Of a stretch of 64,000 nucleotides of DNA, positions 34,343 to 43,170 are shown piece after piece; position 1 is the stretch's first letter, and every line of letters starts with the position of its first letter. Source of the stretch: CAZFDT01 sp964518335 (GTDB taxonomy: Bacteria; Planctomycetota; Phycisphaerae; Phycisphaerales; Phycisphaeraceae); assembly GCA_964518335.1 (NCBI GenBank), contig CAZFDT010000019.1, positions 11,081 to 75,080 on the forward strand. The letters run 5' to 3'. Both the position numbers and the translations under genes were made by a program. The notes under the pieces are model-generated. The model did not search any database. It had not been told where the DNA came from and saw only the letters and a list, made by a program, of their open reading frames with translations.

Positions 34343-35218
34343 ATGAGAAGAGCACGCGGCAAACCCACCTTGTCTGCACGGTTTCCACCCGCGACGTACC
34401 GCAACGACGTGGTCCATCGCAGTGACGGGAACATGTCGATTCTGGCCGCCGCCGGGGCCGGGTTCATGCTCAAGCCCGCGCGGCGGGAGGACTACGCCGA
34501 CCGGGTGCTGCCGCATTACGTGGGGCTGTACGTGCTGCGCGGTCGGGGGCGTTTCACCGACTGGCACGGGCGAGCGCACGGTGTGGAGGCGGGTTGTTTC
34601 GTGCAGATGCCGCCCGGCCGGCGACACACGATGGTGCTCGAGCCCGACGGGCGGTGGGCCGAGTTTTACTTCACGGTGGCCGGCCCGATCGCCGAAGCAC
34701 TCGCCACCGCCCAGGCCACGGACTTCGAGTCCCCGGTGTTGCGGCCGGGGCTGCACTTGTCCCTGCTGGATCGCTTCGAGGAGCACCTGCGCACCGTGCG
34801 ACAGGGCCACGACGCGGACGTGCCCGGCGGCATGTTGCGCGTCCACGAGCTGCTGGTGGAACTGCAGCGTCTGGACCGTCAGCGTCGGGCGCCGTCGCCG
34901 CAGGCCCGCATGATCGACGAGGCGTGTCGCACGCTGGCGTCGGACCTGCACCGGCCGCTGGACGTGGCGGCGCTGGCGCGGCGGCATCACCTCAGCTACG
35001 AGCGATTCCGCAAAGTGTTCCGCCAGCACATGGGGCTGCCGCCGGGCGAGTACCGCATACGCCGCCGCATCGACCGCGCCCGCTCGTTGATTCTGCAGGA
35101 GGGGCTGAGCAACAAGCAGATTGCCGCGGCGCTGGGGTATCCGGATCCGTTCACGTTTTCGCGCCAGTTCCGCAAATACGTGGGCCTGACGCCGCGCGCG
35201 TTCCGCAAGGCCGGTTGA
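34343..35218 (+). CDS. AraC-family transcriptional regulator
   Basis: Regulator (291 aa) with an N-terminal cupin-like ligand domain (LPHYVGLYVLRGRGRFTDWH, GCFVQMPPGRRHTMVLEPDG) and a C-terminal double helix-turn-helix: DVAALARRHHLSYERFRKVF and NKQIAAALGYPDPFTFSRQF with RKYVGLTP. The ATG at 34343 has GGAG 7 bases upstream; the earlier in-frame TTG is less likely. It is transcribed away from the dehydrogenase-AKR fusion across a 128-base AT-richer region and towards the sulfatase. It probably controls the flanking sugar genes in response to a sugar. Confidence 0.85.
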   Translation: MRRARGKPTLSARFPPATYRNDVVHRSDGNMSILAAAGAGFMLKPARREDYADRVLPHYVGLYVLRGRGRFTDWHGRAHGVEAGCFVQMPPGRRHTMVLEPDGRWAEFYFTVAGPIAEALATAQATDFESPVLRPGLHLSLLDRFEEHLRTVRQGHDADVPGGMLRVHELLVELQRLDRQRRAPSPQARMIDEACRTLASDLHRPLDVAALARRHHLSYERFRKVFRQHMGLPPGEYRIRRRIDRARSLILQEGLSNKQIAAALGYPDPFTFSRQFRKYVGLTPRAFRKAG

Positions 35219-35314
35219 GCGTTCGCCGCCGATGGCCCTGCGAGGCGATCGAGAGGCGGCGCTGTTTCGTGCCAGGCCACAAGCGGCTGGCGTGCGAATT
35301 GCTATAACGGTTCC

Positions 35315-36784
35315 ATGGCCGTTTCCAGGACTTCGCCCAACATCGTGTTCATTCTGATCGACGACATGGGCTGGCGCGACCTTTCGTGCCAGGGCAGCGC
35401 GTTTTACGAGACGCCCCACATCGATCGTCTCGCCGTCGAAGGGATGCGGTTCACCGATGCGTACGCGTCCTGCCCGGTGTGTTCGCCGACGCGCGCCAGC
35501 GTGATGACGGGCAAGTACCCGGCGACGGTGGGCATCACCAACTTCATCGCGGGCAACGCCTGGGGCAAGCTGATGGGCGTGCCGTACTTTCACGCGCTGC
35601 CCAAGGCGGAGACGACGGTCGCGGCGGCGTTGAAGGCGGGGGGCTATCGCACGTACCACGTGGGCAAGTGGCATCTGGGGTCGCGGGGGAACTGGCCGGA
35701 GGACTTCGGGTTCGACGCGAACGTGGGCGGGTGTCACCTGGGCCATCCGCCGTCGTACTTCAGCCCGTATCGCATCGAGGCGCTGGCGGACGGGTCCGAG
35801 GGCGAGTACCTGACCGACCGGCTCACCGACGAGGCGATCGCGCTGATCGCCGAGCACGGCCCGGCGGGGGAGCATCGTCATCGGCCGTTCTTCGTCAACC
35901 TGTGGCACTACACCGTGCACACGCCGCTGCAGGCCCCGGCCGATCTGGTCGAGAAATACCGGCAAAAGGCGGCCCGCATGGGCCTGGACGACGCCCACGC
36001 CCTGGAGGAGGGCGATGCCTTCCCCTGCCTGCACAAAAAGGACCAGCGGATCGTGCGGCGCAAGTTCCAGTCGCACGCCGTGTACGCCGCGATGATCGAG
36101 AACCTCGACGCCAACGTAGGAAGGGTGCTTGCTGCACTGGACCAGCATGGGCTGGCGGACGACACGATCGTGATCTTCACCAGCGACAACGGTGGGCTGT
36201 CCACGGCGGAAGGCTCGCCCACGACCAACGCGCCGCTTAGCGAAGGCAAGGGATGGATGTACGACGGCGGCGTGCGCGAGCCGCTGCTGGTGCGCTGGCC
36301 CGGCGCGGTCAGGCCCGGCTCGACGTGTGACACGCCCGTGACCAGCACCGATTTCTACCCCACGTTCCTCGACGCCGCCGGCCTGCCGCCGCGGCCCGAG
36401 CAGCACTGCGATGGCGAGTCGCTCCTGCCCCTGCTGCGCGGAACCGGACCACTGCAGCGCGACGCCATCTACTGGCATTACCCCCACTACAGCAACCAGG
36501 GCGACACGCCCGCCTGCGCCATTCGCGCCGGCGACTGGAAGCTCATCGAGCACTTCGAGGACGATCGGCTCGAACTGTTCAACCTGCGCGACGACATCGG
36601 CGAGAACCACAACCTCGCTCCGGTCGAGCCCGAACTCGTCCGCGATCTGCACCAGCGTCTGGTCGCCTGGCGCGAGGCCATCGAGGCGAAGATCCCCGAG
36701 CCCAACCCGCATTACGCCGACATGCTCGCCGGGCGTCGCCCATGCCCGGACGGGCGAGGGCGGATCCCAGGCGACGACCACTGA
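35315..36784 (+). CDS. Formylglycine-type sulfatase
   Basis: Sulfatase (489 aa) expected to hydrolyse sulfate esters of carbohydrates. Motif VFILIDDMGWRDLSCQG supplies the two metal Asps, and CSPTR (56-60) is the signature in which Cys56 is converted to formylglycine by an enzyme not in this window. HVGKWHLGS and IFTSDNGG are further core motifs. No signal peptide is apparent. An extended -10 (TGC TATAAC, 35303-35308) lies six bases before the ATG, so the mRNA is probably leaderless. The AraC gene and the dehydrogenase fusion suggest a joint role in sulfated-sugar use. Numerous sulfatases are typical of planctomycetes. Confidence 0.9.
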   Translation: MAVSRTSPNIVFILIDDMGWRDLSCQGSAFYETPHIDRLAVEGMRFTDAYASCPVCSPTRASVMTGKYPATVGITNFIAGNAWGKLMGVPYFHALPKAETTVAAALKAGGYRTYHVGKWHLGSRGNWPEDFGFDANVGGCHLGHPPSYFSPYRIEALADGSEGEYLTDRLTDEAIALIAEHGPAGEHRHRPFFVNLWHYTVHTPLQAPADLVEKYRQKAARMGLDDAHALEEGDAFPCLHKKDQRIVRRKFQSHAVYAAMIENLDANVGRVLAALDQHGLADDTIVIFTSDNGGLSTAEGSPTTNAPLSEGKGWMYDGGVREPLLVRWPGAVRPGSTCDTPVTSTDFYPTFLDAAGLPPRPEQHCDGESLLPLLRGTGPLQRDAIYWHYPHYSNQGDTPACAIRAGDWKLIEHFEDDRLELFNLRDDIGENHNLAPVEPELVRDLHQRLVAWREAIEAKIPEPNPHYADMLAGRRPCPDGRGRIPGDDH

Positions 36785-36793
36785 AGCAGAAGA

Positions 36794-38056
36794 TCAGGCG
36801 GCAAGCGACGCGGCGAGCGTGGCGACCTCACTGTTGCTGCGCACGCCGATGACGATGGCGGTCAGGTCGTCGCTCTGATTGAGCGAACCGGCGCCGTGGT
36901 CGATCTTGTGCGCCAGGCGATGCATGGCTTCGTCGAGCGAGCCGCGCGCCAGGTCGCGGAACTCGTGGGTGTAGCGGTCGCTGATGAGTTTGCGTTTTTC
37001 CGTGGTCGACTCGCCTTTTTCGCGGAAGGCCAGCTCGAACCCGTCGCTGTAGAGCAACAGCCGGTCGCCGGCGGCCAGTTGCGTGGTGGTCTGCTCGAAC
37101 TCCTCCTCGGCGAAGACGCCCAGGAGGCTGCCGTCGGGGTCGAGCTGCTCGACGCTGCCGTTGGCGCGGAGGAGGAAGGGGAAGGGGTGTCCGCCGCGGG
37201 CGAAGGTGAGCTCGAGCGTGCGCCAGTTGAGCACGCCGTAGCAGGCGGTGGCGAAGCGCACCTTGCCGTTCTGGTGGTGCGTCATGTCGAGGTTGAGCCG
37301 CCGCAGCGCCTCGGCAGGGGGGACGATGCGGTAGCCCCCCGGCAGCGTCGCATCGATCTCCTTGGTCGGCAGCGACCGCTTGATGAACATCGTCATCAGC
37401 GCCGCCGGCACGCCGTGGCCCACCGCGTCGGCGACGTAAAAGCCCACGTGATCCTCGTCGAGCTTGAACACGTCGTAGATGTCGCCGCTGACGTAACCGG
37501 CGGGGCGGAAGAACACGCGGAAGTCCAGGTTCTGCACGCTCGGCAGCGTGTGCGGCATGAACTCACGCTGCAGTTGCGCCGCCAGACGAAGCTCCTCGTC
37601 CATCTTCCCGATCTGGTCCATCAGCCCGCCGTGGTGAAGCTGCACGAGCTGCAGCTCAGCCTTGACCGCCCGCACCATGCCGCTGGTCGTCCACAGCGTG
37701 CGCAGCATCGCCGCGACCACGTGAGGGTCGGCATCAGGCGGCGCGACCATCAGCGCCTCGTGCAGCACCTCGCCGGCGGCCCGCGTCTCGCCCTGGCGCG
37801 TCACCAGCCCGCACAGATGCCGGTCCTGCAGCAACGCCACCAGATCGAACAGCTGATCCTCCGGCACCGCCCCGGTCATGACCCACGGCACGGCGCAGCG
37901 GTCCAGCCGGTGCTCGTCGGCCAACACCTCCGCCGCGCGGACGCACGCCACCTCCGGGCGAAGTCGCGCCGGCCACACGGACATGGCCGCCTCCACCAGC
38001 CCATGACAGGCTGGCTCCTCGCCGTCTGTGATCAACAGCAGCATGCGATCCGGCAT
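36794..38056 (-). CDS. SpoIIE/RsbU-type PP2C serine phosphatase
   Basis: A 420-aa protein. Residues 1-140 form a receiver-like alpha/beta region (MLLLITDGEEPACHGLVEA) without an obvious phosphorylatable Asp pattern. A helical linker follows (MVRAVKAELQLVQLHHGGLM). Residues 185-400 are a PP2C-type (SpoIIE) phosphatase with metal motifs SGDIYDVF, VADAVGHGVPAAL and LLYSDGFELAF. Such proteins usually dephosphorylate anti-sigma antagonists in partner-switching signalling. No anti-sigma partners adjoin it. GGAGGG lies 3 bases before the start. It converges with the sulfatase with a 9-base gap. Confidence 0.85.
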   Translation of the reverse strand: MPDRMLLLITDGEEPACHGLVEAAMSVWPARLRPEVACVRAAEVLADEHRLDRCAVPWVMTGAVPEDQLFDLVALLQDRHLCGLVTRQGETRAAGEVLHEALMVAPPDADPHVVAAMLRTLWTTSGMVRAVKAELQLVQLHHGGLMDQIGKMDEELRLAAQLQREFMPHTLPSVQNLDFRVFFRPAGYVSGDIYDVFKLDEDHVGFYVADAVGHGVPAALMTMFIKRSLPTKEIDATLPGGYRIVPPAEALRRLNLDMTHHQNGKVRFATACYGVLNWRTLELTFARGGHPFPFLLRANGSVEQLDPDGSLLGVFAEEEFEQTTTQLAAGDRLLLYSDGFELAFREKGESTTEKRKLISDRYTHEFRDLARGSLDEAMHRLAHKIDHGAGSLNQSDDLTAIVIGVRSNSEVATLAASLAA

Positions 38057-38116
38057 GGGCCCTCCACCCCTCTGTGCATCGACGCGACCGCACGTCGGCT
38101 TGAGCGCCGCCGCACT

Positions 38117-38584
38117 TTATCGGGCACGCTGACGCAAGCTTTCGTACGGCAGCTCCACCCGTTGGCTCACCTGCAGGTTCAGCCGGTCCAGCGTTCCGCC
38201 CGCCAATTCGATGGCGAACTGCGCCGGCCACTGGCTGGCGTACCGCCGCAACTGGCCCTCGGACGTGTCGTAGGGCTCGACCGTCATCCGGTGCATCGCC
38301 ACGATCAGCCCGTTGTGCGACAGGAAAATGATGTCGATCGGCACGAGGCATCGCCGCATGACAAACGCGCGCGGCGCCGACTGGGGAAATACGAAGAGCA
38401 TGCCCCCGTCCGGCGCGATGCGGTCGCGGTCGGACAGGCCCTGATAGCGCTGCGCGTCGTCCAGCGCCAGCTCCAGGGTGAACCGCTCGCCGCCGAGGGT
38501 CACGTCGATCGTGCCGCCCGTCGTCGCAGGTCCACTGCAGCCGGCCAGCCACGTGCAGATCCATGCCAGCAGCGTCACTTGCAT
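38117..38584 (-). CDS. DUF192 family lipoprotein
   Basis: A 155-aa exported protein of the DUF192 family. The signal MQVTLLAWICTWLAGC ends in the lipobox WLAGC. Core features are AQRYQGLSDRDRIAPDGGML, FVFPQSAPRAFVMRRCLVPI and IFLSHNGLIVAMHRMTVEPY, as in other DUF192 proteins. The function is not known. The ATG at 38584 overlaps the 3' end of gluQ by 10 bases, so it is probably translated from the same transcript. Confidence 0.8.
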   Translation of the reverse strand: MQVTLLAWICTWLAGCSGPATTGGTIDVTLGGERFTLELALDDAQRYQGLSDRDRIAPDGGMLFVFPQSAPRAFVMRRCLVPIDIIFLSHNGLIVAMHRMTVEPYDTSEGQLRRYASQWPAQFAIELAGGTLDRLNLQVSQRVELPYESLRQRAR

Positions 38585-39537
38585 ACGGGCGTGATGTCGC
38601 CAGCAGACACAAGCCATCGGTGGTCCTCGCGGGTGAAGGTGATCGGGTTGTGCGGCAAACGGGCCAGGTCGAACCGGGCACGGAACTCGCCGCTGGTCAT
38701 GGCGTCGCCGGCGTCGCCGACGCCGCACCAGCGTGCGAGCAGGGCGATGACGCGCTGCGGCCGAACGCCTGCGTCACGATACCACGCCAGCCGCGTGTCG
38801 CCGTGACGCTTGGCCAGACGACGCCCGTCGGGCCCGAGCACCAGCGGCAGGTGCGTGTAGTGCGGCAGGGGGGTGTCGCCCGCCGCGCCCAGCATGCGAT
38901 ACAGCCACAACTGCCTCGCCGTCGAACTCAAGAGGTCGTCGCCACGCACCACCTGCGTCACGCCCTGTCGCGCGTCGTCCACCACCACCGCAAGCTGGTA
39001 CGCCGGCACATCCTGCTTCGTCCATACCACAAAGTCCCCCACGCTTCGCTGCACCTCGAACGTCTGCGGCCCCGCAAAACCGTCCACAAACGCGATCGGC
39101 TCGTCCGGCACGCGCAACCGTCGGCACAGCCCCTCGCCGGTCAACCCCAGTTCGCGGCACGTGCCCGGATACCGCGACTCGCCCTCGCCCGCGTGCGGCG
39201 CCGACGCCGCCCGCTCCACGTCACGCCTGCTGCACTTGCACCCATACAGCAACCCCCGCGTCGCCAGCTCACTCACCGCCGTCACGTAGGGCGACAGGTC
39301 CACAGCCTGATAAAGCGGGCCTGCGTCCCAGTCCAGCCCCAGCCAACGCAGGTCCTTGATCGCCTGATGGGCCGCACCCGCCTTCGTCCGCGGCGTGTCC
39401 AGGTCTTCGATTCTCAGGACGATCCGCCAGCCGCGCTGCCGTGCCATCGCCCAGTTGATAAGGAACGTGCGCGCATTGCCCAGGTGCAGCGCCCCGGTCG
39501 GGGACGGCGCCAGGCGGGTTGTCGGTGGGGCGGTCAT
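38575..39537 (-). CDS. gluQ: Glutamyl-Q tRNA(Asp) synthetase / glutamate-tRNA ligase-like
   Basis: Class I aminoacyl-tRNA synthetase paralogue lacking the anticodon-binding domain (320 aa). The HIGH region is RLAPSPTGALHLGNARTFLI, a zinc site is suggested by YGCKCSRR and RYPGTCRE, and a KMSKS-like loop is RRLAKRHGDTRL. The length fits glutamyl-queuosine tRNA(Asp) synthetase, which attaches Glu to the queuosine of tRNA(Asp) rather than to the tRNA 3' end. The ATG at 39537 is preferred over an upstream in-frame start that runs through repeat DNA. It is divergent from purN. Confidence 0.85.
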   Translation of the reverse strand: MTAPPTTRLAPSPTGALHLGNARTFLINWAMARQRGWRIVLRIEDLDTPRTKAGAAHQAIKDLRWLGLDWDAGPLYQAVDLSPYVTAVSELATRGLLYGCKCSRRDVERAASAPHAGEGESRYPGTCRELGLTGEGLCRRLRVPDEPIAFVDGFAGPQTFEVQRSVGDFVVWTKQDVPAYQLAVVVDDARQGVTQVVRGDDLLSSTARQLWLYRMLGAAGDTPLPHYTHLPLVLGPDGRRLAKRHGDTRLAWYRDAGVRPQRVIALLARWCGVGDAGDAMTSGEFRARFDLARLPHNPITFTREDHRWLVSAGDITPVCK

Positions 39538-39549
39538 CTTCTCTTCATC

Positions 39550-39582
39550 GTACTCGTACTCGTACTCGCACCTCGTACTCGT
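39550..39582. repeat. Short CGTACT tandem repeat
   Basis: Between gluQ and purN the sequence contains about three contiguous CGTACT units, one variant (CGCACCT) and another CGTACT. Inverted traces (CGAGTACG) lie at 39617-39625. It may be an unstable microsatellite or part of the divergent regulatory region. Confidence 0.6.
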
Positions 39583-39670
39583 CATCGAAAGCGTCAAGCC
39601 GCCGCAGGGGGGGGGCACGAGTACGCCCCCGGAAGCAAGTGCAAGCACGAGAAAACGCTATCGTATCCCC

Positions 39671-40303
39671 ATGCCACTCAAACTCGCAGTCCTCATCTCC
39701 GGCGGCGGGCGCACGATGCAGAACATCGCCGAGGCCATCGCCCGCGGCGAGCTGGATGCGAAGATCAACCTCGTCGTCGCCTCCAACGACACCCCCGGGG
39801 GCGCCGCCGCCAAAGGCATCGAACGCGCCCACGCTCTCAAGCTGCCCACCATGGTCGTCCCCCGCAAGAGTTACGCCACCGTCGCCGACTTCTCCCAGCA
39901 CCTGTTCGGCCTCGTCCGCGACGCCAACTGCAACATGGTCGCCCTCGCCGGCTGGCTCTCCCTGCTGGAGATCCCCGACGACTTCGCCCATCGTGTCGTC
40001 AACATTCACCCCGCGCTCCTCCCCGCCTTCGGCGGCAAAGGCATGTGGGGCCACCACGTCCACCAAGCCGTCCTCGCCGCCGGCTGCAAAGTCACCGGCT
40101 GCACCGTCCACTTCTGCGACCAGACCTACGACACCGGCCCCATCATCGCCCAACGCACCTGCGAAGTCAGCGAAGACGACACCCCCGACACCCTCGCCGC
40201 CCGCGTCTTCGAACAAGAGTGCATCGCCTACCCCCATGCGCTGCAGTTGATCGCCCGGGGCCGCGTCACCATCGACGGCCGCCGTACACGCATCGTCAGA
40301 TAG
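39671..40303 (+). CDS. purN: Phosphoribosylglycinamide formyltransferase
   Basis: 10-formyl-THF-dependent GAR transformylase (210 aa) of purine biosynthesis. The opening LKLAVLISGGGRTMQNIAEA, the active site VNIHPALLPAFGGKGMWG with N111 and H113, and the Asp motif DQTYDTGPII (D154) are intact. The ATG at 39671 follows TATCGT (39659-39664) by six bases, suggesting a leaderless mRNA. It stands alone, outside any purine operon. Confidence 0.93.
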   Translation: MPLKLAVLISGGGRTMQNIAEAIARGELDAKINLVVASNDTPGGAAAKGIERAHALKLPTMVVPRKSYATVADFSQHLFGLVRDANCNMVALAGWLSLLEIPDDFAHRVVNIHPALLPAFGGKGMWGHHVHQAVLAAGCKVTGCTVHFCDQTYDTGPIIAQRTCEVSEDDTPDTLAARVFEQECIAYPHALQLIARGRVTIDGRRTRIVR

Positions 40304-40315
40304 GCAAGTGACCAC

Positions 40316-41033
40316 TCAGTTCGTAATGCCGATGGCCATCCACAGATCAGGCCGGATCGCGGCCCATTGAGGATGAAACGGGTCCGTCGGCGGCGACGCA
40401 AGAGGCGTAAGGCCGACAAATACCTTGCGTGAAGTGCCCCAACTTGCAGCCACGCCCCAGTGAAGCACAACTCCCTGGTTCGGGTGATGCTCGACGGTAC
40501 GCGGTGCGAACGTGGTGATGCTTGTCGGCCACGTACTGACGGGAATCTGTGCGGGAACGTTGCTCGGCGGCAGTCCTGCGGCCCATGCACGAATCGCGCT
40601 GTCATTGACGTCTGTGGCGACCCATGTCTTGAAACCCGCTTCGTACTTCTCGATACCGGGCCGTTGGAAAAAACCTCCGAGGCACACGATCGGTCCGACA
40701 CTCAGCAATACCAAAGCGCAAACGATGATCAGCGGCTTGCCTCGCCCCTTCAGGGAGGAACTGATCAGGCCCATCGCAATCCAATTGGCCCGCCGTCGCC
40801 CCACACCATGTCAGAGCCAAGGGAAGCGACCCAAACACGAAGTCCGCCGGGCCACCGGTGTTCGTCCGACCGGTGTGGTAAGCGAATCTGAGTAACTGAT
40901 ACTGCACGACGAACGCTGCCGTTGTGAGGGCGATGAAGAGGATCAGCCCAACGCGACCCATCCATGACCGCAGTTGCGGATGGGCATTGCTTTGCTTTGA
41001 GGCGTCATCGGGTGTCATCTTCGCCATCGTCAT
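40316..41033 (-). pseudogene. Membrane protein gene, probably frameshifted
   Basis: Two overlapping reading frames on the minus strand. The upstream frame (start near 41033) encodes MAKMTPDDASKQSNAHPQLR and a membrane helix (VGLILFIALTTAAFVVQYQL) then degenerates into Arg-rich shadow sequence after about residue 80, ending at 40602. The downstream +1 frame (usable from about 40804 to 40316) encodes a second helix PLIIVCALVLLSVGPIVCLG and a plausible soluble domain (GFKTWVATDVNDSAIRAWAA). The two proteins would overlap by some 170-200 bases, which is unusual. A single two-helix membrane protein broken by a one-base indel near 40800 is the simpler reading; sequence error or two genuine overlapping genes are alternatives. 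The family is not recognised. Confidence 0.55.
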
Positions 41034-41107
41034 CTGCAGCACTGGTAATGAATAACGTCCGGTAATCGAGAAGGGCGGCCCCCGGATGCGCGACGGCTCC
41101 GGCGAGG

Positions 41108-41839
41108 CTATCTGGGCATCGCATCGCTGGCGGTGGCGGCGTGTGGCTTGGATTCGACGATGGCTCGGGCGGTATCGACGAGCGTGCGCAGGCTCGGGTT
41201 GTCGCGGGCCATGTCGAAGACGCGGGCGGCGACGAGGTCTTGCTGGGTCATGTCGGCGGCGTCGTAGGTGGTGACGAAGCTGCGGCCGGCGCGATCGACG
41301 AGGGTCCAGTCGTACACGACGCGGCCGTCGGACTCGGTGCGATTGGCGATGTCGTAGAGTGCCGCCGATTCGCCGTCGAAGTCGCCGGTGGCGTGAGGGT
41401 CGGGCGCGAGCTTGCGGCCGGTGGCGGCGCCGACGAAGCTGGTGACGCGCTGGGCGGCTTTCTGCAGGTTGCCGGGGTCGCGCGACGCCAGCCAGTCGGT
41501 CTGGGCCTGGAGCTTGTCCAGGCGTTCGGCGTCGGTCATGCGGTCGGCCTCGGCGGCCTGATCGCGCAGCAGTCGCGCCAGCGCCGCCGGGTCCCGGTCG
41601 GCCAGATCGACGGCCGGCACGTCGATGGGCGAAGGCCCGTCATCGGGATCGCTCTGACCTGCGGTTGCACCCGCGCCGCCGAGAGCTGACGGATCGTCCT
41701 TCGGCGAACGCTCGCGGCTGGCGAGCCAACCCGACGCGGTGACGAGCAATGCGACGATGACGACGACGTGAAACGTGGCCGACCCGAGGACAGCCCACAG
41801 GAGCGACGGTCGCCGGGAGGTGCAGGGACGAGTCGGCAT
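41108..41839 (-). CDS. Hypothetical membrane-anchored protein
   Basis: A 243-aa protein with one N-terminal helix (LLWAVLGSATFHVVVIVALL) and a periplasmic part. Residues 40-80 are Pro/Asp/Ser-rich, 80-150 helical and charged (LARLLRDQAAEADRMTDAER), and the C-terminus is alpha/beta (GRVVYDWTLVDRAGRSFVTT). It resembles cell-envelope TonB- or energy-transducer-like single-pass proteins in layout only; no family was recognised. TAGAAT lies 7 bases before the ATG at 41839 on the minus strand, indicating a leaderless mRNA; the ATG at 41848 falls inside that -10 and is rejected. Confidence 0.55.
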   Translation of the reverse strand: MPTRPCTSRRPSLLWAVLGSATFHVVVIVALLVTASGWLASRERSPKDDPSALGGAGATAGQSDPDDGPSPIDVPAVDLADRDPAALARLLRDQAAEADRMTDAERLDKLQAQTDWLASRDPGNLQKAAQRVTSFVGAATGRKLAPDPHATGDFDGESAALYDIANRTESDGRVVYDWTLVDRAGRSFVTTYDAADMTQQDLVAARVFDMARDNPSLRTLVDTARAIVESKPHAATASDAMPR

Positions 41840-41941
41840 AGGCCTCATTCTACCGGGGCTGCGCGCCCCCTACCGCCGATAATGCACGTTATGTTAAGTT
41901 GGGCACGGGCGGGGCGGATCGATGTCAGCGGACGGTTGGCG

Positions 41942-41958
41942 AAGCCGCAAGCGGCTGA
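41942..41958. repeat. Palindromic 3'-end element, copy 2
   Basis: An identical 17-base copy of the element at 29952-29968 (AAGCCGCAAGCGGCTGA), placed 11 bases after the stop of the cytochrome b C-terminal gene on the minus strand. Confidence 0.45.
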
Positions 41959-41968
41959 TTCCGCGGGC

Positions 41969-43105
41969 TCACAGGTTCAGGTTGTATTCCGGCAGGTTGA
42001 TGAAGTACTTGAGGGTGAACAGCCAGCGGAGGACCATCTTCAGCGGGAGCATGGCCATGACGACCAGGTGGAACGCCATGAAGTAGAAGCGCAGTGAGCC
42101 CATCTGCTCGAACATGCGGCGCATGACGGTCCTGGCCAGCACGACGGGCAGGACCAGGAGCCAGGCGAGCGTGAGGACGATGCCCAGCGTTTCGCGGACG
42201 ATCGGATTCGACGGCAGCGGCTGCTTGAGGAGGAAGAGCCAGAAGTATTCGCTGAGGTTGATGTTGGTCAGCGGAACGGTGAGGTGGCTGTCCCAGTACT
42301 CGAAAGGTCCGAAGAAGTTCCAGTTCGGGCCGCGGAGGAACGTGCCGAAGACGATGAGAACGACCCAGAGGATGAGGAACCCGAAGAGCCAGGTGGCGAT
42401 GGCGAAGGGTCGTTCGCGGAAGGTGTAATAGCCGTTGCCCTTGGGGTTGGTGTCGATGTAGGGCATGGCGATGAGGCCGGTGACGATGAGGCCCGGCAGA
42501 ATGACGCCGGCCATCCACGGGTCGAAATAAACGAGCATTTCCTGCAGGCCCAGGAAGTACCACGGGGCCTTGGACGGGTTGGGCGGGCCGGCGGGGTTGG
42601 CGGGTGACTCCAGCGGCGCAGGCAACAGCACCGCCCAGAGCACGAGCACGGCGCTGGCGAGCACCAGGCAGATCATTTCCGTATAGACCAGGTCAGGCCA
42701 GACCAGCACCTTGTCGTCCTTGCCTTCCTCGATCAGCGGTTTGCCCAGGGCGATGTTGGTGTCGTTGATCGCTGCCTGTCGGAACGACATCCACAGGCAC
42801 AGCAGCGTCGCCAGGAGCATGAGCGTGATGGGCACGTTGTCGGCCTTGGAGACGATCAGCAGGTAGTTGTGGTCGATCGCCATCGCGCCGAAATAAAACA
42901 AGCAGAACGCGACCATGATTAGCCAGAAGATCACCGGACGTGTCCACTGCTTGTAGAACACGAGCATGGCGACGAACAGCAGCGTGAACAGCGGCAGGCT
43001 GAACTCCGGCACGCTCAAGCGGTTGACGAAGTGCTTGAGGCCGTCAAAGGCTTCGCTGGAGGATCCGGCGGCCGCGGCGAGTGTCATCATGGCGTCGATC
43101 ATCAT
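41969..43105 (-). CDS. Cytochrome b C-terminal subunit of a bc complex
   Basis: Integral membrane subunit (378 aa) corresponding to the C-terminal half of cytochrome b (PetD/QcrC-like), part of a quinol-cytochrome c oxidoreductase. An N-terminal extension of about 100 aa carries several helices (LPLFTLLFVAMLVFYKQW and following); then comes the Qo-site region SKAPWYFLGLQEMLVYFDPW, in which APWY replaces the PEWY motif common in mitochondrial and alpha-proteobacterial enzymes. Further helices include MAGVILPGLIVTGLIAMPYI. GTG at 43111 and ATG at 43105 are both possible starts; the ATG is used. It is the last gene of the bc operon, 65 bases after cytochrome b N. Confidence 0.85.
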   Translation of the reverse strand: MMIDAMMTLAAAAGSSSEAFDGLKHFVNRLSVPEFSLPLFTLLFVAMLVFYKQWTRPVIFWLIMVAFCLFYFGAMAIDHNYLLIVSKADNVPITLMLLATLLCLWMSFRQAAINDTNIALGKPLIEEGKDDKVLVWPDLVYTEMICLVLASAVLVLWAVLLPAPLESPANPAGPPNPSKAPWYFLGLQEMLVYFDPWMAGVILPGLIVTGLIAMPYIDTNPKGNGYYTFRERPFAIATWLFGFLILWVVLIVFGTFLRGPNWNFFGPFEYWDSHLTVPLTNINLSEYFWLFLLKQPLPSNPIVRETLGIVLTLAWLLVLPVVLARTVMRRMFEQMGSLRFYFMAFHLVVMAMLPLKMVLRWLFTLKYFINLPEYNLNL

Positions 43106-43125
43106 GGGCACTTTCGTTCGATCAC

Positions 43126-43157
43126 CCGGACCTTGGCCCCAAGCGGCTCAGGTCCGG
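43126..43157. other. Intercistronic hairpin in the bc operon (cytochrome b N/C)
   Basis: CCGGACCT (43126-43133) and AGGTCCGG (43150-43157) form a perfect 8-bp stem in the gap between the cytochrome b genes. On the transcribed minus strand no U-tract follows, so it is more likely an mRNA-stability or processing element than a terminator. Confidence 0.5.
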
Positions 43158-43170
43158 CTTGGAATCTTTT

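Noticed and set aside
34313..36781. An 822-residue minus-strand open frame
   Set aside because: It is antisense to the AraC regulator and sulfatase, both with clear motifs.
41839..41848. The upstream ATG at 41848 as start of the hypothetical membrane protein
   Set aside because: It lies inside the TAGAAT -10 box; the ATG at 41839 is placed as for the other leaderless genes.
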